Positions 26,301-34,159 of a stretch of DNA of 64,000 nt are shown in pieces. A model generated the notes under the pieces. The model did not search any database. It was given only the letters and a program-made list of their open reading frames with translations, and was not told the origin of the DNA. Numbering within the stretch: the first letter of the stretch is position 1; the number at the start of each line of letters is the position of its first letter. The position numbers and the translations under genes are program-made. The stretch comes from an uncultured Acetatifactor sp. (GTDB lineage: Bacteria; Bacillota; Clostridia; Lachnospirales; Lachnospiraceae), in NCBI GenBank assembly GCA_910584435.1, contig CAJUAP010000001.1:10831-74830 (forward strand), in the 5' to 3' direction.

Positions 26301-28483
26301 TACTTACTGCCCGTCAGCTCTGACACTGCGGGGAAGTCCACCAGCTCACTCAGATGGGTCTCTTCATTATATCTTATCTCAAGATTCTGCGGCCAGCCGC
26401 TGTAATACGTAATATACTGCTTTGCCTGGCTTCCCGAAGTAAAATAATTCCCCTCTGTCATGGCATAGCGGTATGGACCAAACTCAGCCGATACAGGTCC
26501 TGTAATACACAGATGCTTTTCCGAAGGCGTATCAATGGTGCCGCTGCAGGAGCTGTCATGACTGCCTGAAACAAACTGCGTCAAAAACGCATCGCTGCCC
26601 ACGGTTACATTCTTTCCACCAAATTCATCAAAAATCACATCCCGTAATTTATGGCATCCCTGAAATACCCTGTCCCTGATCTCATTTACCGTATTCGGTA
26701 TGACCACTGTCTCCAGATTGCACTTATTAAGGAATACCCCTTCTCCAAGTATATTAATCTCCAACGGACCGATTTTAGAAGGTATAATGATGGTCTTGGG
26801 TACTGATCCGCTGTCCGGGCTATGAGAATAGCTGCATAAAACATTGTCCGAAGTTACCACAAAGGTATTTGTCTGATTTGCACTGCCATCTGCATCCGGC
26901 AATGTAATCTCCCACTGTCCCACTCTGTAGTAATTACCCTTCTCATCTATAGCCAGATAGCTGAAAGGAATGCACTGCTCCCTTGCCTGGTCATGAATCG
27001 CAGAAGTGGCAAGTCCCTCAAAATAGAATTCCTCTCCTACCTCCGCTTTAAAATTATCAAATGTATAATAATCCCCATCATTCTTAAATTTCAGGCTTCC
27101 GTTTCTGGTACAGATAAACTGCAGCGAATCACACCCCTCAAAAATCGAGAGATACAGTTCATCGCTGATACCGGCAGGCAGTGTCACAGACTGCAGCAGC
27201 TCACATCCTTTGAATGCGAACACACCTATCTTTCTCAGCATATTACTGCTTGTAGTACCGTTTGCATTATCTCCATCGCTGCACAGATCAACTGTCTGAA
27301 GCTTAATACAGTCTTCAAAGGCAGAGTCTCCAATCTGTCCCACACTCCAGGGAAGAGTGAAGCTGGCCAGTTCGCTGCATCCCTTAAATGCCGCTTTTCC
27401 TAACTCCGACATGGGACTGCCTGCAAACAGCTTCACCGAATTCAGCCGGATACAGTCCTGAAAAGCGCCCTCGCCAATGGTATTCAGGCCGTTGCTCTCT
27501 TCCAGATCAAGCGTTGAAAGACCTATCCCATAAAATGCATAGTCGCCGATTCCCTTGAATTCTTTCCCGAACTTTACCGTACTGACATTGGTAGCGCCTG
27601 CAAAAACACCCTTTTCCTTTGTTGCCTCTGTGATCCGCTGCCAGTTCCCGTTCTCATCCTTATATTGATTGCTGATATAATATACCTTGGCACCTCTGAT
27701 TCGCTGATATTGCTGTTCCCTTGTCCGCTGGAACTGCGCATCTGCCTCCGTTGCACTTGTCGGCGGGTCCGTATTTGTACTCGGATCGCCAACCTGAGCA
27801 ACGTCTTTATCATAATATAATTCCCTCTCGTCATATCCTTCCCATTCGCTGCGATTGGCAAGATAACAGGGCAGATACTCCCCGGTCTCTTTCGTATAAA
27901 TATACCTTGTTACGACACCGTCATTATCTGTCTCCCGTCTTCCGGTATCTTTATAAAAATCAGGATATATGCCTAATGTCGGCAGAGCAGTTGGGGAAAC
28001 AGCCTCTTCCACTCTCCTGCGGTAAAAGAGAAAACAGCCATTCTGTCCCACTGCAGCAAAACCGTTGGATGTACCCTGTGACACCGTATACTGTTTATAT
28101 GCAGCTACGGTATCCGGAATGGTCAGCATACCGCCGTCCAATTGACCTCCGGCATATCCCGTAATAACAGCTACCTTACTGTCGCCTTCAGTTATATACG
28201 CAAATTGATATATTTGATCTTCTGACGTATATATGGTTTCATCCATATCTGTTATCTGCGGAATATTCACGGAATTTGTTGTAACCTGTGCATTAGGATC
28301 AGTAGCCGCCACACTGGCTGCCCTTGCCATAGTATTCTCCCCCGCAGCCTGCATGCTGTCCACAGGTATTGCCGCAATCACAAGAGCGGTTGCCATGAAC
28401 AAAGCCCCCAGCGTCTTGCGTATGGACCTCTTCAGCCTCTTTTTCTTTTTTACTTTTTTCGCATCTTTCACAGTACCAGCCAT
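23369..28483 (-). CDS. Giant LRR/InlB-repeat cell-wall protein with PKTGD sorting signal
   Basis: A 1704-residue secreted adhesin-like protein. It has a basic, long signal peptide (~1-47). BspA-LRR blocks lie at ~290-455, ~540-650 and ~830-1050. About three divergent InlB B-type repeats follow (~1200-1450), each starting HTLTVQ or HSLVVH and ending near TMPN/TMPD-D-V-VAEF/VANY. Tandem DDPNASP spacers and a Gly/Asn/Thr linker come next. The C-terminal sorting signal is TPKTGD, a hydrophobic stretch (WFLSIGLASLSFVMFM) and a Lys/Arg tail. The ATG at 28483 is 4 bp after the sortase stop with GGAG in the overlap, so sortase and substrate are co-translated. Ligand and host target are unknown. Confidence 0.9.
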   Translation of the reverse strand: MAGTVKDAKKVKKKKRLKRSIRKTLGALFMATALVIAAIPVDSMQAAGENTMARAASVAATDPNAQVTTNSVNIPQITDMDETIYTSEDQIYQFAYITEGDSKVAVITGYAGGQLDGGMLTIPDTVAAYKQYTVSQGTSNGFAAVGQNGCFLFYRRRVEEAVSPTALPTLGIYPDFYKDTGRRETDNDGVVTRYIYTKETGEYLPCYLANRSEWEGYDERELYYDKDVAQVGDPSTNTDPPTSATEADAQFQRTREQQYQRIRGAKVYYISNQYKDENGNWQRITEATKEKGVFAGATNVSTVKFGKEFKGIGDYAFYGIGLSTLDLEESNGLNTIGEGAFQDCIRLNSVKLFAGSPMSELGKAAFKGCSELASFTLPWSVGQIGDSAFEDCIKLQTVDLCSDGDNANGTTSSNMLRKIGVFAFKGCELLQSVTLPAGISDELYLSIFEGCDSLQFICTRNGSLKFKNDGDYYTFDNFKAEVGEEFYFEGLATSAIHDQAREQCIPFSYLAIDEKGNYYRVGQWEITLPDADGSANQTNTFVVTSDNVLCSYSHSPDSGSVPKTIIIPSKIGPLEINILGEGVFLNKCNLETVVIPNTVNEIRDRVFQGCHKLRDVIFDEFGGKNVTVGSDAFLTQFVSGSHDSSCSGTIDTPSEKHLCITGPVSAEFGPYRYAMTEGNYFTSGSQAKQYITYYSGWPQNLEIRYNEETHLSELVDFPAVSELTGSKYSVAGGYRYLHVPGKDNAYEEAIKNAFTNYQGAGYNLSSLTPNERAIIETALDIVVPEGVQSIKEGLIRQKEKLDEGAFGTQPFSKTLTAQSLTSVTSPQTDAQGEIVDGTGTFAGCKNLTSITLNSTTYGDGTTAGLTEVGDYVFRDCSGLTQMALPATVEKMGIVPFRGCGKGLSFVNFQNNPKFTCENAIIYGPAEDGTEKGKLVECLEGRSTPFVGGTELSGVTELGQEAFIGTEVVEVDLTESAVKSVPVRAFANTKNLYKISLPYSLVNFDDYAFEGSGVNNFVVRSTSSIMRSGSNAFTGLTTDPEKVIWQAAPDTVAQEIGELWHFNVMDLDTPVYYKVTFYYWDNEQKKDVQVDAEDQYSSVDDVVFPAQVGDEVEKPLDGEVQKAILTEWSFVQSGNTWLFTAQYAKPQWEVTFVDSAQPPHFDPLKIFVANGGNALNNAEVTKLLEEMETNGITGFRCNDGDLTQVTKNLTATADYGTEHTLTVQGGTMQDGSTTGSFEAGAKIIIIADTPTEGNEFSTWSSLPDLSATTILNKANPQTVFTMPNEDIVVIAEFRNINSGGTDSSRSHTLTVQNGSGSGTYKTGEQVIITANPAPAGQSFKEWSFTPTTAVLLDKDKAETVITMPDSNVTVMANYQIGSGNNGDDPNASPGPSDDPNASPAPSGQVHSLVVHNGSNSGSYLAGQQIIVVANDPPAGQQFSSWTVSPASTVVTDKNLSAIIVTMPDNDVALVANYKAIPTGSGNTTGSGNTTGTNNSTNRPSGNAPVGGGTQVVIDKNGISNTGVVQVTVNGSSDNFVVKVTENSEATAAVLKALLAEFGNLDRIKYVPMDISLYDSTGTRKITDTKGLSITLTLPLPDSLIPYAGNNKVAGVVNDRLDKLSPKFTTINGVSCITFTAEHFSPYVIYVDTGNTSSSGTVSDSTPKTGDGIHPKWFLSIGLASLSFVMFMQKDNKKSGKKQKVKVRAR

Positions 28484-28487
28484 CTCC

Positions 28488-29675
28488 TTACTCCTTTGCG
28501 ATCTTTTTAGCCACTACAACAAAACGCCCGTCAGTCTCCTGATAATCACAGGTAGAGAGGGTCAGAAGCTGATCTCCGTACACTGCCGTCACACCTGTAT
28601 CATATAGTGATACAGCCGCCATTTCCTGCATATAGGAATCAAACTCCTGCTCGCCGTTTGCATCTATAAACTGATAATACTTGAAAACAATCTCTGTCTC
28701 TTTGTACACTCTGGAACGGAACACATACATCACCTGATAAGTCCCCTTCTCATATATAGTATCAAAACTGATGTAAGGATGTTCCTTATAATAGGATTCA
28801 TTCTGATATAAATCCAGTTTTCCGAACATTTTGCCGTTCTTCATATGATGTCCGTACAATATGTAATTGGTACTGGGCTTGATTACATCACAATCCTTAT
28901 CCATGAAAATAGAACCGTTGATATCATATTCTTCATTTATATTGTGATCCAGATAGTACTCATTATTCTCTGTCTGCAAAACAGGGTAATCTATATTTGT
29001 ATCGTCAATTTTTATCCATCCGATAAGTCTTTTATTATTATTTAATAATTTTTTATATTCATCCAGCACTTCCTTCTCCGGAGGCACATCATCCAAAGTA
29101 AACAGAGGCCCGCTAGACGCTGCCGGAGCGGCAATCACATTATCCGCTTCTTCTTTCAATGCATTTAACTCCCGAAAAGCACTCTCTGTCTTGTAATGAT
29201 AATAGGAATAAATCCCAAAATATCCCAGACATAGTACGGCAACCATACTGCTCACTCTCAGAATCCATTTCCTCCGCCGTTCCTGATGAAGCAGAACCTC
29301 TTCCACCGCCGAATCCGATACCTTACTTGCTGCAGCGCTCCCTGCTCCATCCCCATGATCTGCAGCGCCTTTTCCGGGCTTTGCCTTCATATTACCTGAA
29401 GCTTTATTTCCATGGAAAGTTTTTTTTCCGTTTCTGCCGGAAGAAACCATCTTGATCTGTGCTTCCACCTCTTCCTGAAAGTCTTGTCCCAGAAGGGTCA
29501 GAAACTTATACTTTCCGCTTTGCAGCCCCTCCCTTAACGACTCCAGCTCCTTCTTATCCTTATAATTCGTCCTTGCCCGGAGTCTGTCGATTAATTCCTT
29601 ATCATGCTTTGCACGGGCATAATCGCTCTCCGTGCGAAACTGCCTGCCCTCCACTGTATAAACCTTTTGTGCCAT
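28488..29675 (-). CDS. Class B sortase with long cytoplasmic N-terminus
   Basis: A 395-residue cysteine transpeptidase. The catalytic set is visible: YILYGHHMKNG (His ~276-277), TLSTCDYQ (Cys ~376) and GRFVVVAKK (Arg ~384). A single membrane segment lies at ~137-158. The first ~136 residues form a charged cytoplasmic region with a Gly/Ala/Lys-rich linker (~85-120), much longer than in typical sortases. The ATG at 29675 has AAGGAAGGAAT upstream. It sits immediately upstream of the PKTGD protein, so a dedicated sortase-substrate pair is likely. It catalyses cell-wall anchoring outside the membrane. Confidence 0.93.
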   Translation of the reverse strand: MAQKVYTVEGRQFRTESDYARAKHDKELIDRLRARTNYKDKKELESLREGLQSGKYKFLTLLGQDFQEEVEAQIKMVSSGRNGKKTFHGNKASGNMKAKPGKGAADHGDGAGSAAASKVSDSAVEEVLLHQERRRKWILRVSSMVAVLCLGYFGIYSYYHYKTESAFRELNALKEEADNVIAAPAASSGPLFTLDDVPPEKEVLDEYKKLLNNNKRLIGWIKIDDTNIDYPVLQTENNEYYLDHNINEEYDINGSIFMDKDCDVIKPSTNYILYGHHMKNGKMFGKLDLYQNESYYKEHPYISFDTIYEKGTYQVMYVFRSRVYKETEIVFKYYQFIDANGEQEFDSYMQEMAAVSLYDTGVTAVYGDQLLTLSTCDYQETDGRFVVVAKKIAKE

Positions 29676-29711
29676 ATTCCTTCCTTCGTGTATCATATGC
29701 CTTTCTATTCT

Positions 29712-29739
29712 ATTTTACTATATATTGAAATTATTGCAA
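29712..29739 (-). promoter_or_regulatory. Probable promoter of the sortase operon
   Basis: On the minus strand TTGCAA (29734-29739) and TAAAAT (29712-29717) are 16 bp apart, about 37 bp before the sortase ATG. The remainder of the 330-bp gap to 30005 shows no gene on either strand. Confidence 0.45.
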
Positions 29740-29950
29740 GCCCTTTTCCAAGATGTGGTAGTTATTTACTATAAAAACTTTCCGCCCGCCGCTTATCGTA
29801 CAAAGCTTCTTCGTTTATAAACGGCACAGCTGCCGTCAGCCTTGTGTCACAATACTGATTTATCGTACCATGCCCAGAGCAAAATAGCAAGTTTTCCCGA
29901 AAATTGGATTTCCGGATATTTTTAAATTTCCTTTACACACCCCGGAAACA

Positions 29951-29975
29951 TTGACATGCTCATGCGCATAGAATA
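29951..29975 (+). promoter_or_regulatory. Possible promoter of the Cys-rich gene (CATAGAATA motif)
   Basis: TTGACA at 29951-29956 has no good -10 at the right distance. CATAGAATA at 29967-29975 fits the sporulation sigma-K -10 pattern CATANNNTA, with an AC 17 bp upstream. The same CATAGAATA occurs before the next gene (30514-30522). This is suggestive only. Confidence 0.35.
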
Positions 29976-30005
29976 AAGCATAAATATCCTTTGGAGGGAA
30001 AAAAA

Positions 30006-30341
30006 ATGAGTGATTTAACTGCTACAAATTGTGGCTGCTCTAACGATTCTTGCGGTTGCGTAAGCAACCAGAATAACGGCTGTGGGTGCAACAGCTGGAT
30101 ATGGATTATCCTGCTGCTGTCCCTGGCCGGCGGAAATAACGGCTGTGGATGTAGTAATAACTGTGGATGCGGCAACAGCTGTGGATGCGGCAGCTTCTTC
30201 GGCGGCAATAACGGCTGCGAATGGCTCATCTGGATCTTACTGCTCTCCTGCTTCTGCGGCAACGGCTCCGGCTTCGGCAATAACTGCGGCAATAACTGCG
30301 GAAACAACTGTGGCTGCGGATGCGGCTGCGGCTGCAACTAA
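30006..30341 (+). CDS. Small Cys/Gly/Asn-rich hydrophobic protein, unknown
   Basis: A 111-residue protein with about 22 cysteines, mostly in GCGC, NCGC or SCGC clusters, and two short hydrophobic Trp-containing segments (NSWIWIILLLSLAGG ~29-43 and CEWLIWILLLSC ~71-82). The end is a run of alternating Cys-Gly. The ATG at 30006 follows TTGGAGGG. There is no classical signal peptide. I do not recognise a family. Composition recalls spore-coat or other cross-linked structural proteins, and the motif upstream resembles a sigma-K promoter. A metal-binding role or a modified-peptide precursor are alternatives. A terminator follows directly, so it is probably monocistronic. Confidence 0.75.
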   Translation: MSDLTATNCGCSNDSCGCVSNQNNGCGCNSWIWIILLLSLAGGNNGCGCSNNCGCGNSCGCGSFFGGNNGCEWLIWILLLSCFCGNGSGFGNNCGNNCGNNCGCGCGCGCN

Positions 30342-30356
30342 GCAGTAATCTTACAA

Positions 30357-30398
30357 CAGGCTCCTATGGGAACTTGCTTCCTGTCGGGAGCCTGTTTT
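30357..30398 (+). terminator. Intrinsic terminator after the Cys-rich gene
   Basis: CAGGCTCC pairs with GGGAGCCTG, followed by TTTTCC, 16 bp past the stop codon at 30341. Confidence 0.8.
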
Positions 30399-30513
30399 CC
30401 CATGATCAAAGTATCCCATGGGGCTTCATGATATGCCAAATTCCCTGATTACATGAAAGACTGTGAATCCATAGCATGTTCCGATTCCATATTCATAAGC
30501 GCTGCCACTCCTA

Positions 30514-30522
30514 CATAGAATA
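30514..30522 (+). promoter_or_regulatory. CATAGAATA motif before the 185-residue gene
   Basis: Identical to the nonamer at 29967-29975, again followed by AA-rich sequence and 37 bp before the start codon. Matches the sigma-K -10 pattern CATANNNTA; no clear -35 was found. Confidence 0.3.
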
Positions 30523-30559
30523 AAAATAACCATTCTTGTCCTGAAAGGAGTGCGCCGCT

Positions 30560-31117
30560 ATGGAGGATCAAAGTTCAAAAATAATTGCTGCATTTGACTC
30601 CCTTTTTACTACAAACCGCATCCAGATATTAAAAATACTTCTTCCAAGACTTGCCCCGGAACATCAAAGCGGCTTTGCAGTCTACATAAAGCTGCTGGAA
30701 CTGCAATATACCCTCTCTTTTCTGCACCGTCATCCAGGCAATCGCTTATTTGGAACCGACAAGCAGCTATCTGCCAACTTCTTCCAGGGCGATAATACAG
30801 ATACCATCAGCCTCTTGGACGAACTGCTTCCCTTCAGCGATCCGGAAGGACGGACAAAAATTGAGAACATGAAAAACATGCTGGTCAATATGAAGAAAAT
30901 GCAGGAAATGATGGAAATGATACAGATGATACAGGAACTTTTTCCTGAGGGAGCAGGCGGTGACAATCCCATGGATTTCTTCACCAGCATGTCAGGCATG
31001 CCCAATATGTCAGGCATGTTCAACATGCCCGATATGGATCTGTCATCCCTTTTTCAAATGTTCGGAAATCATACGGAACCTGATGACAATCCCGCACCGG
31101 ATACAGATACCTCATGA
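30560..31117 (+). CDS. Hypothetical protein with Met-rich tail
   Basis: A 185-residue soluble protein without signal peptide. The first ~120 residues look helical (IIAAFDSLFTTNRIQILKILLPRL; FAVYIKLLELQYTLSFL). Residues ~100-135 are Met-rich and amphipathic (MKKMQEMMEMIQMIQELF). The tail has short repeats SGMPNMSGMFNMPDMD and ends acidic/proline rich. The ATG at 30560 follows AAAGGAG. I recognise no family. It is followed 194 bp later by a 99-residue gene with a similar helical, Lys/Met-rich style, with dispersed element copy B between them. The two probably work together, but no function can be stated. Confidence 0.72.
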   Translation: MEDQSSKIIAAFDSLFTTNRIQILKILLPRLAPEHQSGFAVYIKLLELQYTLSFLHRHPGNRLFGTDKQLSANFFQGDNTDTISLLDELLPFSDPEGRTKIENMKNMLVNMKKMQEMMEMIQMIQELFPEGAGGDNPMDFFTSMSGMPNMSGMFNMPDMDLSSLFQMFGNHTEPDDNPAPDTDTS

Positions 31118-31183
31118 TGTGCAGTCTGTAATACACCCGGATCCGGAGAGAATCTCACGGAACCACTATACCGGCAGACGTCT

Positions 31184-31285
31184 TATACTGCAGACCGCCG
31201 GGATTTACAGTGATGCCTCCGGGAAAGTACCCGGCTGGCAGTCTGCAGTCTGGTTGTACTGTAAATTTAACCGATGCGCAGTATA
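31184..31285 (+). repeat. ~102-bp dispersed palindromic element, copy B
   Basis: Same length and orientation as copy A at 8506-8607, with TATACTGC/GCAGTATA ends and an internal CTGCAGACCGCC/GGCAGTCTGCAG pair (one mismatch). It lies between two plus-strand unknown genes, ending 26 bp before the start codon at 31312. It may have inserted into an operon and could affect the downstream leader. Confidence 0.85.
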
Positions 31286-31311
31286 AACTGTAAACCAAGA
31301 AAGGAGTTCTA

Positions 31312-31611
31312 ATGGATAATGAAACCAGACCTGCCTGGATGGCAGACCCTCTTGTAAATGAAATTCCAAAACAGAAACTGGATTTCTTAGGCCAGCTTTT
31401 CTCCGAAGGCCGCGGAAAAAGCCAGAAAGAAATGATGACGTATCTGATGCCTTTGATGAAGAAGGCAAAACAGGAAAACCTGACGTTTACTCCACAGGAA
31501 ATGAGCGCCGCCATAGCTGCAATCAGAAAGCACAGCAGCGAAGAAGAACGGACGCAGATTGATAAAATACTGAAGAAAAGCGGCCATGGCGCAGATGCTC
31601 CTTCCTCATAA
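31312..31611 (+). CDS. Small hypothetical helical protein
   Basis: A 99-residue charged, probably all-helical cytosolic protein (MADPLVNEIPKQKLDFLGQL; KEMMTYLMPLMKKAKQENL; MSAAIAAIRKHSSEEERTQ). There is no signal peptide, membrane segment or cysteine. The ATG at 31312 follows AAAGGAG. No family is recognised. It is the last gene of the unknown plus-strand cluster and converges on the EF-G paralogue. The length and start are well supported by the ribosome binding site; function is unknown. Confidence 0.7.
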   Translation: MDNETRPAWMADPLVNEIPKQKLDFLGQLFSEGRGKSQKEMMTYLMPLMKKAKQENLTFTPQEMSAAIAAIRKHSSEEERTQIDKILKKSGHGADAPSS

Positions 31612-31627
31612 CCGGCCAGCCTGAAAA

Positions 31628-31662
31628 CGCTGTTCAAGGCAGATTTCCTGCCTTGGACAGCG
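31628..31662. terminator. Bidirectional terminator hairpin
   Basis: CGCTGTTCAAGGCAG pairs with CTGCCTTGGACAGCG (one GU) around a 5-nt loop. The minus-strand exit is TTTTC, the plus-strand exit CATTTCATC. It lies between convergent genes. Confidence 0.75.
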
Positions 31663-31674
31663 CATTTCATCATA

Positions 31675-33768
31675 TTACTCATCGCCGGAATTTTCGGCAA
31701 CCTTAGCCGCTCTCGCAGCAACTTCCTTCTCCTGCACATCGGAAGGCGCCTGCTCATAGCGGACAAATTCGTAGGAATATTCTCCCCGTCCTCCCGTCAT
31801 GGATCGAAGATCCGTACAGTAACCATATAAGCTGCTCTGAGGTATCTCTGCCTCAATCACCTGCTTTCCTCCTGCCAGAGGGGTCATTCCCAGCACACGT
31901 CCTCTTCTCTTGTTCAAATCTCCCATGACATCACCGGTATAAGCATCCGGTACGGTTACTTTCAATGACGCAATGGGCTCTAACAATACCGGATGAGCCT
32001 CCATAAAGCCCTTCTTAAATGCCTGGATGGTTGCCATCTTAAATGCCTGCTCGGAAGAATCCACCGGATGGTAGGAACCGTCATAGAGCACAGCCTTCAC
32101 GCCAACTACAGGATATGCCGCCAAAGGCCCCTTTAACACCGATTCCTGCAGCCCCTTTTCCACTGCGGGGAAGTAATTCTTGGGAACGGCGCCGCCTACC
32201 ACCTCCTGTTCAAATACATAAGGCGTCTCCAGATCTTCGGACGGACTGAAACGCATCTTCACATGGCCGTACTGTCCATGTCCGCCGGACTGCTTCTTAT
32301 ACTTGTATTCCACATCGGACTGCTTTCTGACAGTCTCCCTGTAAGCAACCTTGGGCCGATCCAGTTCCACCTCCACTTTATATTCATTCAGAAGACGGCT
32401 TACCACAATCTCCAAATGCTGTTCGCCCATGCCATAGAGCAGCGTCTGCCTGTTCTCAGAATCATTTACCACCTTCAATGTCAAATCTTCGTGCGTCATC
32501 TTCTGAAGCGCCTGGGAAATCTTATCCACATCCCCTTTGTTCTTAGGCTTATATCTCATGGAAGTATACGGTGTGGATATTTCAAATTTGCCGAATTTCA
32601 ACGGTGTGGCCTTCGCAGCAAGGCTATTGCCGGTTCTGGCAGCGGTCAGCTTCGCCAGCGCACCGATATCGCCCGCATGAAGCTCCGGCACCTCCAACGG
32701 CTTATTCCCCTGCAATACATAGAGCTTGCCGATTTTCTCTTCAATATCCCTGTCCACATTGTAAATCAGGTCATCTGTCTTCAGAACACCTGAATTCACC
32801 TTAATCAGAGAATATTTGCCGATAAACGGATCCACAATGGTCTTCCAGATATATGCGGATTTCGCCTTGGAAAAATCATAATCAGCGTTATAGATTTCGT
32901 TCGTCTTCATATTGATGCCTGCCACCTGACGATTTTCCGGGCTTGGCATGTATTTTACAATATCATCCAGCAATGTATATACACCCTGGCACAGAACATT
33001 GGAACCCATTGTCATAGGGAAAATACTGCACTCGCATACATTCGTGCGCAGAGCCGCTCTGATTTCCGCCTCCGAGAAAGTCTCTCCGCCGAAATACCGC
33101 TCCATCATTTCCTCACTGGTCTCAGCCACTGCCTCCATCAACGTATCCCGGCACAGTTCCAGATTGGCCTTATTATACTCCGGTATCTCGCATTCCACTA
33201 CCTCTTTGCCCTGCCAGCGGTATCCTGTCTCCGAAACCACATTCACATAGCCGACAAATTTCTCATCCTCACGAATGGGCAGATGAAAAGGCGCCATCTT
33301 CTTGCCGTACAATGCTGTCATGTCTTCAACCACCTGACGGAAGGAAGCATTGTCCACATCCATATTGGAGACATAGACAAACCTGGGAAGTTTATATTTC
33401 TCACAAAGCTCCCATGCTTTCTGTGTTCCCACTTCAATACCGGCCTTGCCGTTTACTACAATAATGGCTGCACCTGCTGCACTGACAGCTTCTTCTGCTT
33501 CCCCGACGAAATCAAAATAGCCAGGCGCATCTATGATATTAATCTTGTATCCTTCCCACTCAATCGGAATAATGGAGGTATTGATGGAAAAATGACGCTT
33601 CTGTTCTTCTTTGCTGTAGTCGCTCAGGGTATTGCCGTCTGGCACCCTGCCCATCCTGGATGTAATACCGGACAAATACGCAAAAGCCTCCGCAAGACTG
33701 GTCTTACCACTCCCGCCGTGACCAAGCAGTACTACATTGCGTATCTTGTCAGTTGTGTAAACTTTCAT
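31675..33768 (-). CDS. Elongation factor G paralogue (FusA2-like)
   Basis: A 697-residue translational GTPase of EF-G architecture: G domain (~1-275), domain II (~300-390), then III-V, with HGQYGHVKMRFSP and PDAYTGDVMGDLNKRRGRVLGM in domains IV/V. The G1 loop is GHGGSGKTSLAEAF and G3 is DAPGYFDF. The G4 element reads SNMD instead of NKMD, an unusual change in the guanine-specificity loop. The start is the ATG at 33768 behind GGAGGAAAGTTAT; the frame stays open 23 codons upstream without support. It is isolated from str/rps genes, so it is not the main fusA. FusA2-type paralogues have unclear or accessory roles; no Tet(M) assignment is made. Confidence 0.88.
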   Translation of the reverse strand: MKVYTTDKIRNVVLLGHGGSGKTSLAEAFAYLSGITSRMGRVPDGNTLSDYSKEEQKRHFSINTSIIPIEWEGYKINIIDAPGYFDFVGEAEEAVSAAGAAIIVVNGKAGIEVGTQKAWELCEKYKLPRFVYVSNMDVDNASFRQVVEDMTALYGKKMAPFHLPIREDEKFVGYVNVVSETGYRWQGKEVVECEIPEYNKANLELCRDTLMEAVAETSEEMMERYFGGETFSEAEIRAALRTNVCECSIFPMTMGSNVLCQGVYTLLDDIVKYMPSPENRQVAGINMKTNEIYNADYDFSKAKSAYIWKTIVDPFIGKYSLIKVNSGVLKTDDLIYNVDRDIEEKIGKLYVLQGNKPLEVPELHAGDIGALAKLTAARTGNSLAAKATPLKFGKFEISTPYTSMRYKPKNKGDVDKISQALQKMTHEDLTLKVVNDSENRQTLLYGMGEQHLEIVVSRLLNEYKVEVELDRPKVAYRETVRKQSDVEYKYKKQSGGHGQYGHVKMRFSPSEDLETPYVFEQEVVGGAVPKNYFPAVEKGLQESVLKGPLAAYPVVGVKAVLYDGSYHPVDSSEQAFKMATIQAFKKGFMEAHPVLLEPIASLKVTVPDAYTGDVMGDLNKRRGRVLGMTPLAGGKQVIEAEIPQSSLYGYCTDLRSMTGGRGEYSYEFVRYEQAPSDVQEKEVAARAAKVAENSGDE

Positions 33769-33972
33769 ATAACTTTCCTCCAATTTTATGTAATTTGGGC
33801 ATTTCGACCTGACAAGGACAAATGGTTCCATTCCCATAGGTCTATTTTACTAAAATATTCTGATTTTTACAAGCTATTATTGTAAATCTTTCGTTATTAA
33901 TTATAACAGTTCAGCCAGATCACCGTGCTGCTACCTTTACTGTTACTTCTATACACTGTCCCGGGCAGCTGT

Positions 33973-33999
33973 GTTACTGTTCACTCCGTTCACAGTAAC
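33973..33999. repeat. Dispersed ~27-bp palindromic motif, copy 2
   Basis: GTTACTGT...ACAGTAAC arms (8 bp) enclose TCACTCCGTTC. It lies in the 391-bp gap between the EF-G paralogue and tyrA. Related copies are at 4804 and 38579. A small hairpin, CCTTCGCCGAAGG (34003-34015), follows. No gene is visible in the gap. Confidence 0.65.
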
Positions 34000-34159
34000 A
34001 GACCTTCGCCGAAGGCTTCAGGCACAGAAATCGCAAAAGCAGCTATTTCCCCATTTCAACATTTCCACTTTACTTATTGATTTTCGTGCTTTAAAGTGGT
34101 ATTGTGTAACGGTAGTTTTTAAGTTTCTTATAAAATATGCAGAAAATGAGGATTTTTCT

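Noticed and set aside
21000..28483. Prophage or phage tail genes suggested by the giant repetitive ORF
   Set aside because: The proteins have signal peptides, BspA repeats and a sortase signal; no phage structural or integrase genes are present.
29960..30348. Alternative frames over the Cys-rich gene (Gln/Pro/Leu-rich antisense, Ala-rich +)
   Set aside because: Low-complexity shadows of the GC-rich repeats; only the Cys-rich frame has a good ribosome site and terminator placement.
31155..31766. Minus-strand 203-codon frame through repeat copy B and the small plus-strand gene
   Set aside because: It is antisense to the 99-residue gene and its only recognisable part is the translated palindromic element, also seen at the other two copies.
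31675..33768. Tetracycline ribosomal protection protein (Tet(M)-like)
   Set aside because: Sequence blocks and length fit an EF-G paralogue; I see no Tet(M)-specific features.
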